DNA of 64,000 nucleotides from Casuarina equisetifolia (lineage: Eukaryota > Streptophyta > Magnoliopsida > Fagales > Casuarinaceae): the NCBI GenBank assembly GCA_028551475.1, contig CM052361.1:4905501-4969500 (forward strand), given 5' to 3'. The notes below the pieces were generated by a model that saw nothing but the letters and a program-made list of their open reading frames with translations, was not told where the DNA came from and searched no databases. Positions within the stretch are counted from its first letter, which is position 1; each line of letters starts with the position of its first letter. Shown one piece after another: positions 24,766-35,209 of this stretch. Made by a program: the position numbers and the translations under genes.

Positions 24766-25439
24766 AAACGAAAAGGTTGGAAGCATGAATGTGGATTATC
24801 AAAACATTCATATATATCTTTTGACCATTCTCCTCTCTTGTATCTGTCCTCAGTACATCGTTTCAACTGTTCACACACTTTCTACAATGAAAAGATTTGC
24901 GCTTGTAAAAAGCACATGATCCACCGGTTCAACTGTTTTGTCCAAAAGACCAAAATTAAGCATACCATTGCATTAGAAACTGAGGGCGACATAAAGGTTA
25001 TGACCTTTATAGGCGGCAATGTTGTTACATCAATTGTCGTTGCGGTAGATGAAAAGCTCTCAAAAATCAGAGTCCTTTGTACTGTGAAGCTATCCTCTTC
25101 TGAAAAAAGGCGATAGATGATCCTGTACCACAGCTCACTCCAAAGACTTCCATCACCCTCTGTGGACTAGAAAATGATGGAGAATTGATGGCCCAAGCCG
25201 AAAACAAAGTCTCGAGCAACGGGCACTCACCAAGGCGCAGCGTGGCAAGTTCGTAAAACACTATATCTATGAACAGACGTGAGCGTAAGTGTATGAACTG
25301 TGTTAAGTGTCTCGTAATCTACAGGGTATGGCGGTGTATGTGTACAACAAAAGTGGATTCCATTTGAAGAGGTATTTCAGTTTTGTAAAAACTTTTATCA
25401 TTTTATTTCTCTAGGTTTCCACCCGACCCAGCACTCATC

Positions 25440-25770
25440 CACATAATAAGGCTGAAGCCAGTGAAAACTATTTCTCCAACTTGATGGTAGTTCATCATTC
25501 AACCTTAGGAAGTTTTCCAGATAACAGATTTTTCCGTAAGTCAAGAAATTTCAGTTTTGCTTGTTAGAAAATGGGGGGGAAGAGACCGATAAAGGAGAGT
25601 GGGTCGGAGAAGATGTTTGAATAAGGTTGACAGATCTTGGACAAGATAAACTTTGAGAAATGTCATGAATTTGGTAATGAAAAAGCTGCAAAAATTAAAT
25701 TCGAATCAAGGGCGCTCCAAAACCAAGATATAAATTAAGAAGGGGTTATATTGAAAAGTTCTTGAATTTT
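25440..25770 (-). pseudogene. Very decayed LRR-RLP fragment
   Basis: Base-level similarity, with many indels, to the mid-LRR part of the intact gene. It matches the segments encoding the SHNRLxGNIP, SLHSNNFSGPLP and PPWFW repeats (GGAGAGTGGGTCGGAGAAG against GGAGAGTGGGCCAAAGAAG, then ACAAGATAAACTTTGAGAAA). No frame survives. It lies about 0.8-1.1 kb upstream of the unit 3 gene, so it is an extra RLP remnant. Confidence 0.6.
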
Positions 25771-26260
25771 TTTAAAATCTAGAACTTATGGAGATCTTTC
25801 TACCACATAATACACGCAAAAAGAACTCACGAAACTTTAGGAGTTCAAGAACTTTAATGAGCCAAAATTTAGAAATCCAAATTGGGAAGACCTATTGGGT
25901 ATTCCCGAACCCCATAGAAATTAGATTACACTTAGATCTTAGAATTAAAATAGATATTAATGATTAATTCAAAATAAATCTTCCTTCTAATTAGTGGGTC
26001 ATCAATTTTCAAATTGAAATTATTTTCGAATTGAAAATAAATATGAATCAAAGTATTTTATGTAGAAATTATATCAATATGAGTTAAATGTTATTACAAG
26101 TAATTTGTTTTAGTATACAATAAAGTTTATTGGTCTAAGATGAATATCAAGTTAGAGGATCTTTGATGCATTCTTTGAAGTTAAGGAGGATTACAAGGAT
26201 ATTTAAACTTACATGATGATTGACATACAAAGTAGCTAAATAAGTGGTACCAATAATAAA

Positions 26261-26299
26261 AAAATAAAATAAAATAAAATAAAATAAAATAAAACAAAA
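26261..26299. repeat. AAAAT microsatellite
   Basis: About seven tandem AAAAT/AAAAC units. Similar ATTTT runs lie in the spacer at about 35546-35570 and 57848-57872. Confidence 0.85.
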
Positions 26300-27662
26300 C
26301 AATGGTTTTCTTATCATAGCCTTAGTCATGACTCAAAGGAAAAACTCCATTTTTTTTAATGTTTTTTTTGCTAAGTGATTCAATGGAGAATTGTATTTTC
26401 AATTCGAAAATATCAATGTGATATACTAAGAGCATTGTATTCATTATTCAAGGCTTTGCCCAAAAGACTCAAATCAATTAGTCTTTTTTACTCTTAAAAT
26501 TGATAGTGGCTTAATAACCTAAGGCACAAACACTTTCATGGACCGTGGACATTTCTTAGACTCATAGTGGTGAAAGATAATGACAATTAGATGCCTTGGC
26601 CGATTCTTTAGTCTAAAGTTCAGAATCAACTATTCCCTTTTAGTACATTAAATTGAGGGTGACTCAAGAGCCTAGGTCACACACATAGTCAAGGCCAATG
26701 GACCTCCCTAAACAGCAATGTCACCATCATTATGACAGATTAAGAGGGATCAGGTGTAACTTTCAAACTTTTAGTGCGGAGTAGCCAAATTAACTGTTAC
26801 AACGTGGACGAAATCTTCCAAAAGCTTAAAACAAAGTCAAGCCCTCCCCACGCGGCAGAGATGTCAGAGCCGTGGAAGACCAGGCGCATTAATGCCCCGT
26901 CCCGCACTTTGATCCGAGACTCAAGTCGACAACCCCCTTCGTATCAGAAATTTGATGGTGACATACCCCAAGGAGCATCGTGGTTGTTACGTTGATTGAT
27001 TGTCTTTGTGGAAGATGAAGACCTATCCAAAATTCACATTTCTTAGTATTATGAAGCTATCCTTTTGTGGAAAAAGAGATACCCATCATTCCTTCGTGAC
27101 TAGAAAATGATGGTAAATAGATAGCTTAATATCAGCCATGACTTCCTTTGAGATAAGCATCTCGCAAGTGTTCAACTAAACAACCATAATACGGAGTTGT
27201 AAGTCCTTCAATAAGATAAGGTTCACCGACGTAAGAGAATCCACTCCTCTGAACCTATTGCAACGGAGAAGATGGCGTCTCCAAGTAATTAATAATGAAA
27301 TTATTGTTCCTTAATAAGATAATCTCAACACAGAATGAAAAAGGAATACCAAGATCTTTGTTTGTTGGACTAAAGACACAGGCACTTCCGTTCAAAGAAG
27401 TCAAGCCCACCCCACACAGCAGCGTGGAAGATCGTGGAGACCATAGCCGTGGAAGGCTCAGGGCATTAATGCCCCGTCCCACACGTTACTCAAAGACTGA
27501 AGTAAACGACCTCTTTTTTATCATAAATTCGAGGGTGACTTGAAAGCTAATCCATTTGTAGAGAAAATCATTAGACGACTCGACCCTTGAAGGTCAAGAG
27601 AGCTTCTCTTTCTCTTTAATTGTAAAATGCATTTGGATTTGCATGACAAATTATAAATATGG

Positions 27663-28321
27663 TGTTAGCTTATTTTGTAATCTCATGTAATATGGGCTTT
27701 ATCAATGTGCATAAATGATTCTCTTATGAGGGTGTGTTAATGTAAAAATATTAATTATTAGTTAATTAGACAGATTTTTGTGACCTTATTGCAAGTATGG
27801 TGCTAGCTAGTGTGGGCCTTAGTGCACTTTATAGAACTGTGATGAGTCAGGACTATTTAGTTAGCACGTGTTTTGTTATATCGGTTAAGTCCCCCTTCTA
27901 GCTTAAACTATGTACATTGAGTTCAGTATACGGAATCAATGTTGGTGGTAAAAGTATAACAGTCATTTTCATAATGATCACTATTCACATACTATTCACT
28001 GTTCATGTACTGTTTACGGACACTGTTCAAGTATCCGTTTAAAAGATTAATTCTATTCTCGTTTATGTATCCGAACAGTTCGAACAGAACACTTCCCGAC
28101 CACATTTTGTTGATCTGATTCTGTTTCTGAGCTCTAGCTTCTTATGGGCTAGCACGATTAAGAAATAGAGGGTAAGATCTTAGCCAAGATCCTTCTATTA
28201 AGATGCAGTCACCTTCAGGTATGTTTTCTCGTTTTGTTTATTTGATTTCAATTCATTATCAACCTATAATTGATGTTAGATCCTGGTTTGAGTCTCGTTT
28301 GAGACAAAGCTCTTTCCTACA
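27663..28321 (+). repeat. 5' LTR of copia element
   Basis: 659 bp from TGTTAGC to CCTACA, matching 33170-33851. Its 3' half contains iterated CACTGTTCA/GTACTGTT motifs. The open frame MQSPSGMFSRFVYLISIH at its end is present in both LTRs and is not a gene. Confidence 0.92.
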
Positions 28322-28323
28322 AT

Positions 28324-28334
28324 TGGTATCGGAG
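28324..28334 (+). promoter_or_regulatory. Primer binding site of copia element
   Basis: TGGTATCGGAG starts two bases after the LTR end. It matches the usual copia sequence TGGTATCAGAG, complementary to the 3' end of initiator tRNA-Met, except for one A-to-G change. Confidence 0.85.
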
Positions 28335-29589
28335 TTGTCTGCATTAATTTGGGTTGAAAAAAGAGTTTTAAAAACGAGTTTTTTACATTTTATATAAATC
28401 AGAAATTTCAAATCTTGATTCAAGACAAACCGGTGGGTATTTTTCAAAACAAACACCGGATATGTGATCCTCAAACTCTCAGGAGTCCGTTGACATCTCA
28501 TTTGGCCACTTTCAGAGATGTTTTTGACCTCACGGGTACTGTTCATCAGTACTATTCATTCTTGGCCGAAGAGAGAAATCAAGATCTCTCTCTTATTGGA
28601 CAGATTTTTGCATAAAATCCGGTATCCATAGATTCGTGGTGGTCTGATCTATGTTTTGGTAACTTTAGTGTTACCAGAAATGGCCAAGAAATGGCTCAAA
28701 TCGGTGTAAACCCGCCGAAAAGGAAAACGGGTATGTTATGACCCGTTTTAAGGAATAAGATGACACTGTTCATCACTGTTTAAGTATTGTTTTGGTATTG
28801 TACATAACTGTTTAGGTACTGTGTGAAAACACTGTTTGAATCAATGTTGACGGGTACTATACGTTGGTACTATTTACGGTACTGTTTCTATTCATACGGT
28901 ACGGTTTATAAGTACTGTTCACGAGTATTGTTTGACCGTTGACCAAGTTAAATTTTATTTGAAATTTATTATTTTTTATACAATAAATTTATATGTGTGA
29001 TGTGCATTTTTGTTTCACACATTTGGTATGGTAATTTTGTTATATGCATTTTTGATTTAGCATAAATTATACCATAAAGAATTGCATACAATTTAATTAC
29101 ACACATATTTTTGAATAAATAGTATGTTATTTGTGTAACACTTGGTTGTTGTTATTTTGTGTAATTCAATGACGAATGCCCCTCGTCAATTTGTGATTTG
29201 AATTACATATTTTGAAGTGAGTAATATTTTGATTTAAATCCGCGGTACAATTGGGTCTCATGATTTAGTTGGGTTGTGACTACAAAAGTGACATAACTTG
29301 ATTGAGTTATGGGATTTCAATTTTGTGCAGAAGTTGGATATCTTCGGTTTTAGTGTATGGTTATACTCCCAATGGAGGTGACTATGTATTGGAATTTGAA
29401 GAGTAACATAGTTTGTATCTGTGAGTTTTGCTTATTTAAGTAGTCTATACACCCAAAGGTGGTGGACTATGAGCGTGTGGTATTGGCTCATGATTACTAC
29501 TATGTTAAGGGTGTTACAATTTTGTGCCATTCATTTAACCCAAAGGTGTTTGAATGATGATGTAAGCTCTCATTTGGTTTACTCACTAG
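28335..29589 (+). other. Long leader of copia element with iterated TACTGTT motifs
   Basis: No gene seen. From about 28535 to 28940 the sequence contains many close variants of TACTGTTCA, TACTATTC and ACTGTTTA, resembling the repeats in the LTR. The rest, to 29589, is AT-rich leader before the gag start. Confidence 0.7.
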
Positions 29590-30486
29590 ATGCTAATTTT
29601 TGCATCGTTTTTGTCAGTCACCTTTTCTATAAACAATGCTCAAGTTAATGTTGAGGTTCTTACTTGTGCAAATTATAAGAAGTGGAAGGAAGATATTTTA
29701 TTTGCTATGGAAGCAGCAGAGATTGAAAGTGCTCTCAAGATGGATAAGCCTGCTGATTTGAATCCAGAGAGTACTGAAGAGCAGAGGCTCCACTATGCTA
29801 AATGGGAAAGATGCAATAAGTTTTGTCTTCTGACCATGAAGAGGACTATCCAGGAACACCTTAAGTGTGATTATCCTGAAGAATGCACAGCTAAAGAATT
29901 TTTTAAGGCTGTTTCACAACGCAACATAATGTCTTCTCATGTTGAGATAAGTTCCTTGATGCAAGTTCTTTTTAGCATGAGGTATAATGGAATTGAAAAT
30001 ATCCGAGATTATATTATGAGGATGGTACAATATCAGATGAGGCTTAAGGCTTTAGGAATGGTATTTTCTGAGTAGAGTATTGTGCATCAAGCTTTAATTA
30101 GCTTTCCTGCTGAGTATACCATTATCAAGACAACTTATAACAACAATTTGCAGGATTGGACTGCTGATGATCTTATAGAGAAGCTTATAGCTGAAGATAA
30201 TAAGTTGAAAAATGAAAATTCTCATTCAGTTTTGTTTTCTCAAGCTTTTAGTTCTGATAAAGGAAAAAGACACTTAAATCCGCCTCAAAGGGAACAAAAA
30301 GTTACTCAGCCTAATAACACGGTCCTAAGATCTTCTAATAACAGGTTGGCAGTGAACATGAGGAATATTCAATGTTTATTCTGCATGAAAATGAGACATA
30401 TGAGGAAAGACTGCCATAAGTTTAAGAAATGGTTAGCTAATCGTCAAGGTAAAAGAATTCAGAAACAGGAGGAAGCTAAACCTTGA
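29590..30486 (+). pseudogene. Copia gag with one in-frame stop
   Basis: From the ATG at 29590 the frame matches the copia gag (UBN2-like) fold pattern: LTCANYKKWKEDILFAMEAA, later FFKAVSQRN and MRMVQYQMRLKALGMVFSE. A TAG at 30073-30075 interrupts it. The same frame continues HQALISFPAEYTIIKTTYNN and ends with the CCHC zinc knuckle CLFCMKMRHMRKDC (about 30373-30414; spacing CX2CX4HX4C, usual glycine absent) and a basic tail. One change therefore splits an otherwise intact gag. Confidence 0.88.
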
Positions 30487-32570
30487 TGAAAAATACCTTT
30501 ATGTTGGAACAACCTGAAAGTAGAAGTGGATTTTGTTGGAGATGTCATCCTTCTTTTGGATAGTGTTTTTTTTAAGATGATCTTATGTAAAACTTTTCAT
30601 GTACTGTCATTTAGACGAAATTTGGTTTCTTTTTCTGTACTTGATAGTTCTGAATATGTATTTGAATTTAAGAACACAGTTGTGACAATATTTTGTAATG
30701 TAAATTTGATTGGGAATTATGTTATGACCCGTGTGGTTGCATGCCTTGAGAGGGGGTGCGTAAAATCTACTATGAGGGACTCTGTTTGGGACACCTCTGC
30801 CACTGTGCATAGGCTCTACAATTGGTTTTATCTCCACATGAAATTTATGTTGCTTTTACTGTTGATAAAAATGTTTCCAAAAGACCTTTGACTAAGGACT
30901 TGTCTTACACATTGTGGCACAAAAGACTTGGTCATAGATAGGTTGATCAAATCCAATATTTTACCTGCTCTTAATAATGATCTAGAGGTTTGTGTAGACT
31001 GTTGTAGAGGTAAACTAACCAAAATAAATAAGAAAAAGGCAGCTCATAATTCTGAATTATTAGAAGTGATTCATACTGATATTAGTGGTCCCGAGTAACT
31101 TTGTGTGGTAATGCTGATCGGGGTGGTGAATATTATGGCAAACATGGTGATGTAGGCCAGATTATGGGTCTATTTGCTCATTACTTATAAAGTTTTAGGA
31201 TAGTTAGATAGTTTACTATGCCTGAAAGCCCCGAACAGAACGGTATAGCTGAGAGGCGAAACCGTACCCTCATGGAGATGGTTGAATGTATGATAAGTAG
31301 AACTAATCTACTTCTTTTTCTATGGGCAAAAATTTTAAGGACTGCTATGTATGTTCTTAATCGTGTTTTTACTAAGGCTGTGCTATTAAATCTTTTGAGT
31401 TATTTAAGGGACGTAAACCTAGCCTAAATTATCTAAAGGTTTGGAGATGCCCTACAGAAGTTCGATTATATAATCCAACCTTAGGCAAGTTGGATTCTAG
31501 AACAGTCAGATGTTATTTTGTTTCTTACCCAGATTATTCTAAAGGGTATTGGTTTTATAACCCTACTGGAGGTGCTAGAATTATTGATTTCTTAACAACT
31601 AAGTTTCTGGAACTTGATGTTGCAGAAAGTGGTACTAGTTCTCTAGTTATAGAGGATAGTAATGATTTTGATATGAGTATACGATATCCTCAATCTATTC
31701 ATTTAGATGCAGTTGTGCAGGAACCTGCTGTTGGTTTTGTAGAGGTTCCACTTGTTCAGAATCAAGATACAAAGATTCCTTCTCTTAGGAGATCTACCAA
31801 GGAGAATAGACCTGCTATTTATCCTGATTATTTGGTTTATCTTGTATTGCATGACTATGACATTGGTGTTGTTGAGGATCTAGTGACTTATACTCCAGCT
31901 GTTTCTAGCCTTCAGTTTGAATTTTGGAAATATGTCATGAGAGATGAAAGACAATGATATTTGAAGTTTGATATTTATATTACTTCTTATGGTTTTGTTG
32001 AAAACCTTGTTAATCATTGCATATATACTAAGGTCAGTGGGAGTACGCTAATTTTCTTGATCCTTTATATGGATGATATCTTGCTTGTATGCAAATGATA
32101 TGGCATTACTTCAAGAAACTAAAAGACTTTTGTCTTTAGAGTTTGATATAAAGGACCTTGGTGAAGCATCTTTTGTCCTAGACATTGAGATCATTAGAGA
32201 TCGTTCATGCCGTATTTTGGATCTTTTTCAAAAGACATATATTGATTATGTGTTAACTAAATTCAGATAATACAGGCTATTCTGATGATTTGAGATCTTC
32301 ATTTGGTTAAGCTTTCATGATGACTGGTGGTGCAGTTTCATGATGACTGGTGGTGCAGTTTCATGAGAAAGTTCTAAGTAAAGTTTGATCACTTCTTCCA
32401 CTATGCACGTTGTGTTATAAAGAACCTCATTATGGAGCAAGTTAAGAATGGTGACATTATTGTATAGCTAATTAGCACGGATGCTATGTTAGCTGACCCA
32501 CTCACTAAAGGATTTATTCCTTATGTGTTTACTAGACATGTTGTAAACATGGGACTAGTAGCGTCTTTGG
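30487..32570 (+). pseudogene. Copia pol remnants: pre-integrase, integrase, RT, RNase H
   Basis: Shattered polyprotein. The protease active site is not visible; 30526-30750 resembles the region after protease (FRRNLVSFSVLDSSEYVFEF). The pre-integrase motif TLWHKRLGH lies at about 30910-30940, followed by HTDISGPE*. The integrase core end is at 31218-31427 (SPEQNGIAERRNRTLMEMVE). Frame 31490-31957 is post-integrase (YPDYSKGYWFYNPTGG) and the RRSTKENRPA linker. Most of RT is deleted. YMDDILL is at about 32066 and FDIKDLGEASFVLDIEIIRD at 32140-32210. The RNase H end reads MLADPLTKGFIPYVFTRHV at about 32490-32545. A 23-bp tandem duplication lies at about 32315-32363. Confidence 0.85.
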
Positions 32571-33158
32571 ATGTTTTTGTTCAGTGGGAGTTGTTGTTTA
32601 TGGAGTAAACTTTGTTTTACTCATACCACCTGTTATATGTTGTTATCATAGAACATGTGTTTCTATAAGACAGGTATGAAAAGACTTAAGGCATGTGCAA
32701 CCTTAAGCATTTGGATGGGGCATTTATTGGTAAGCCATATTTTGATGTCTTGTAGCACTTAAATTTATACTCGAGTATTACAAACAAGACATAATGGTTC
32801 ATTCGAACCTTCTATAGTTCTCCGATGACTGTATGTCAATGACTGTGTGTGTTGATTTCAGGGAGAACTGGGACTGACAACAATGATAACACATAAGGTT
32901 ATTTACCTAGTGTTATTTGTTTGTCACACTACCATACTCAATCCATGTCAGTAGAGTGGATAGCCCTTATGACTATGGATAATGTTGTGTCTTTTAATTG
33001 GCATAGTTAATGCTATGATCTGAGGGTTTTGAAGCTTTATGGGATCGGATTTGCAATGAGAAACTGTCGTTGGACCAATATAAAACATTTTCAAAATTAT
33101 TTTCATATATATATAACTTATATAAGTATAATATTTGTTTTTGCACATTGATACGCCC

Positions 33159-33169
33159 AAATGGGAGAT
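33159..33169 (+). promoter_or_regulatory. Polypurine tract of copia element
   Basis: AAATGGGAGAT directly precedes the 3' LTR start (TGTTAG at 33170), the expected position and composition for plus-strand priming. Confidence 0.75.
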
Positions 33170-33851
33170 TGTTAGCTTATTTTGTAAGCTCATGTAATGT
33201 GGGCTTTATCAATGAGCATAAATGATTCTCTTATGAAGGTGTGTTAATGTAAAAATATTGGTTATTAGTTAATTAGATAGATTTTTGTGACCTTATTACG
33301 AGTATGGTGCTAGCTAGTGTGGACCTTAGTGCACTTTATAGAACTGTGATGAGTTAGGACTATTTAGTTAGCACGTGTTTTGTTATATCGGCTAAGTCCC
33401 CCCTCTAGCTTAAATTATGTGCATTGGGCTCAGTATACGGAATCAATGTTTGTGGTAAGGGTATAACAGTTATTTTCATAGTGATCACTGTTCACGTACT
33501 ATTCACTGTTCATGTACTGTTCACGTACTATACATGTACTGTTTACGAACACTGTTCACAGTATCCGTTTAAAAGATAAATTCTATTCTCGTTTATGTAT
33601 TCGAACAGTTCGAACAAAACACTTCCCGACCACATTTTGTTGATCTGATTCCATTTTTGAGCTCCAGCTTCTCATCGGCTAACACGATTAAGAAATAGAG
33701 GGTAAGATCTTAGCCAAGATCCTTCTATTAAGATGCAGTCACCTTCAGGTATGTTTTCTCGTTTTGTTTATTCGATTTCAATTCATTATCAACTTATAAT
33801 TGATGTTCGATCCTGGTTTGAGTCTCATTTGAGACAAAGCTCTTTCCTACA
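33170..33851 (+). repeat. 3' LTR of copia element
   Basis: 682 bp, TGTTAGC to CCTACA. The excess over the 5' LTR comes mainly from a short extra ACTGTTCA-type repeat near 33520-33545. It is followed by the TATGG target duplication. Confidence 0.92.
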
Positions 33852-34220
33852 TATGGTACCGACCAAAAATAAGTACCAATGCAGAAAGACTATTAAAACA
33901 TTTGTCCTCCTATCTAACATCCCTCCCATGTCACAATGGAAAATTTTCTTTTTCTTTTTCTTTCTACTCTCTTGGAGACACAATGGAGGAAAATATTACA
34001 TGAATGATTTGTATCTTAGTATTAGATGGTAGTTATAAATATGTGGAAGATAAGGCAGTCAATCAAAACGTCTGTTTCATTTTGCATTCCCAATCCTATG
34101 CTTTGCCCAAAAGACTGAAATCATTATTTCCATTTTGTACTTGAAATTGACAGTGACTCAATAGCCTAAAGCACTAACACATTCATGCACATTGGGAGGA
34201 AGATGAAGAGACTTAGATGT

Positions 34221-34508
34221 TTTGTCCCATTCTTTGGTCCAATGTTCAGAATCAACGATCCCCTATTTGTGCCTTAGATTGAGGGGAACTTAAGAGCCTC
34301 GGCCACACTCGGTGTCAAGTCCAAACCCATCCCCCACTAAACAGCAATGGGACCATAGTTGTGCTTTGTCCCATTCTTTGGTCCGCTGTTCAGAATCAAC
34401 TATCCCCTATTTGTGCCTTAGATTGAGGGGAACTTAAGAGCCTAGGCCACACTCACTGTCAAGTCCAAAGCCATCCCCCACTAAACAGCAATGGGACCAT
34501 AGTTGTGA
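34221..34508. repeat. Tandem duplication, two copies of 144 bp
   Basis: TTTGTCCCATTCTTTGGTCC starts at 34221 and again at 34365. The copies differ by a handful of substitutions and no indels seen. It marks a natural length of one spacer module. Confidence 0.9.
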
Positions 34509-34551
34509 CAGATTGAGAGAGATAGATGTAACATCACAATCTTTGGCGTGA

Positions 34552-34800
34552 AGACTCAAATCAACCACTCTTTTAGGCCTAGAAATTTGTAGTGCTTAAA
34601 ACAAAGTCCAGCCCTCCCCACACGGCATGGCTGAAGACTAAGCGCGTTAATGCCCCGTCCTACACTTTGATCCGAAGACTCAAATCAACCACTCTTTTAG
34701 GCCTAGAAATTTGTAGTGCTTAAAACAAAGTCCAGCCCTCCCCACACGGCACGGCTGAAGACTAAGTGCATTAATGCCCCGTCCTACACTTTGATCCGAA
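34552..34800. repeat. Tandem duplication, two copies of 124 bp
   Basis: AGACTCAAATCAACCACTCT starts at 34552 and again at 34676. The two copies differ at only three or four bases, so the duplication is recent relative to the rest of the array. Each copy contains one GCATTAATGCCCC-type core. Confidence 0.9.
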
Positions 34801-35059
34801 GACTCAAATCAACAGCCCCACTTTATTACAAAACTAATGGTGGTTTAGTGGCCTCCCCAAGTTATATCGTCACTGTTACATTGACTATCGTTGTGGAAGA
34901 TAAAGACCTCTCAATGATTCACACGCCTTTTGCAATCGGCCTTAGATTTCTTTGAGATAGGCTCCCCAAAAGTCATTAGTTTCAAGGGAGTTAGAAAATA
35001 CTAGTATTCTTCGTTGAACCTTAGTATATCGTTAAGTTATTCAAAAGAAATAACCAAAC

Positions 35060-35113
35060 ATGGTTGTGTCTAGGAAAACACTTGGAAATGGTAATTACAA
35101 CGGAAAAACTTAA
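35060..35113 (+). pseudogene. Short basic ORF, copy b, with premature stop
   Basis: ATG at 35060 reads MVVSRKTLGNGNYNGKT and then TAA, where other copies have TCT. The downstream sequence stays homologous through the splice-donor-like AGCAGGTAAGAG. It is the only copy of the five with a nonsense change in the conserved part. Confidence 0.4.
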
Positions 35114-35209
35114 CCCAGAAAATGTAACAGCGGCCGAAAAACGGGAGCAGGTAAGAGACGGTTTGTTTTTCAAAAAAAAAAAATTGTTGTATTTTTCACT
35201 GCATACAAT

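Larger units (their letters stand above)
24766..27657 (-). repeat. RLP upstream block, spacer modules and AT-rich DNA
   Basis: 24766-25260 is the conserved RLP upstream block. 25770-26760 is AT-rich and homologous to about 44620-45480. Module copies occur at about 26540-27060 and 27400-27500, with minus-strand cores GCATTAATGCCCCGTCCC near 26885 and 27467. The 140-aa and similar open frames here have no family signature and are not called. The copia element begins at 27663. Confidence 0.55.
27663..33851 (+). mobile_element. Ty1/copia LTR retrotransposon, complete boundaries, decayed coding region
   Basis: A 6189-bp element with direct LTRs at both ends, each starting TGTTAG and ending CCTACA. 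It is flanked by the 5-bp target duplication TATGG (27658-27662 and 33852-33856). The primer binding site follows the 5' LTR and a purine-rich tract precedes the 3' LTR. Order gag, integrase, RT, RNase H is the copia order. Coding frames are interrupted by stops, frameshifts and deletions, so it is non-autonomous now. LTRs differ by about thirty substitutions plus an insertion in the 3' copy, by eye roughly 5 percent, so the insertion is not recent. It sits in spacer DNA between units 3 and 4. Confidence 0.92.
33857..35035 (-). repeat. Spacer modules upstream of unit 4 distal region
   Basis: Continuation of the spacer into which the copia element inserted. It holds at least five module copies, with minus-strand cores near 34645 and 34769, and two local tandem duplications listed separately. 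No gene supported. Confidence 0.6.

Noticed and set aside
24694..25116. 140-codon frame upstream of unit 3
   Set aside because: It covers the RLP promoter and upstream block; homologous blocks at the other units do not keep the frame.
28324..28334. tRNA gene remnant
   Set aside because: Only the short primer-binding complement is present; no cloverleaf or A/B boxes were seen around it.
28203..28397. Small protein MQSPSGMFSRFVYLISIH in the LTR
   Set aside because: Present in both LTRs only as part of the LTR end and PBS; the 3' copy diverges after the LTR boundary.
34221..34800. CRISPR-like or other spacer array
   Set aside because: These are plain tandem duplications of 144 and 124 bp in plant spacer DNA, without short repeats separated by unique spacers.
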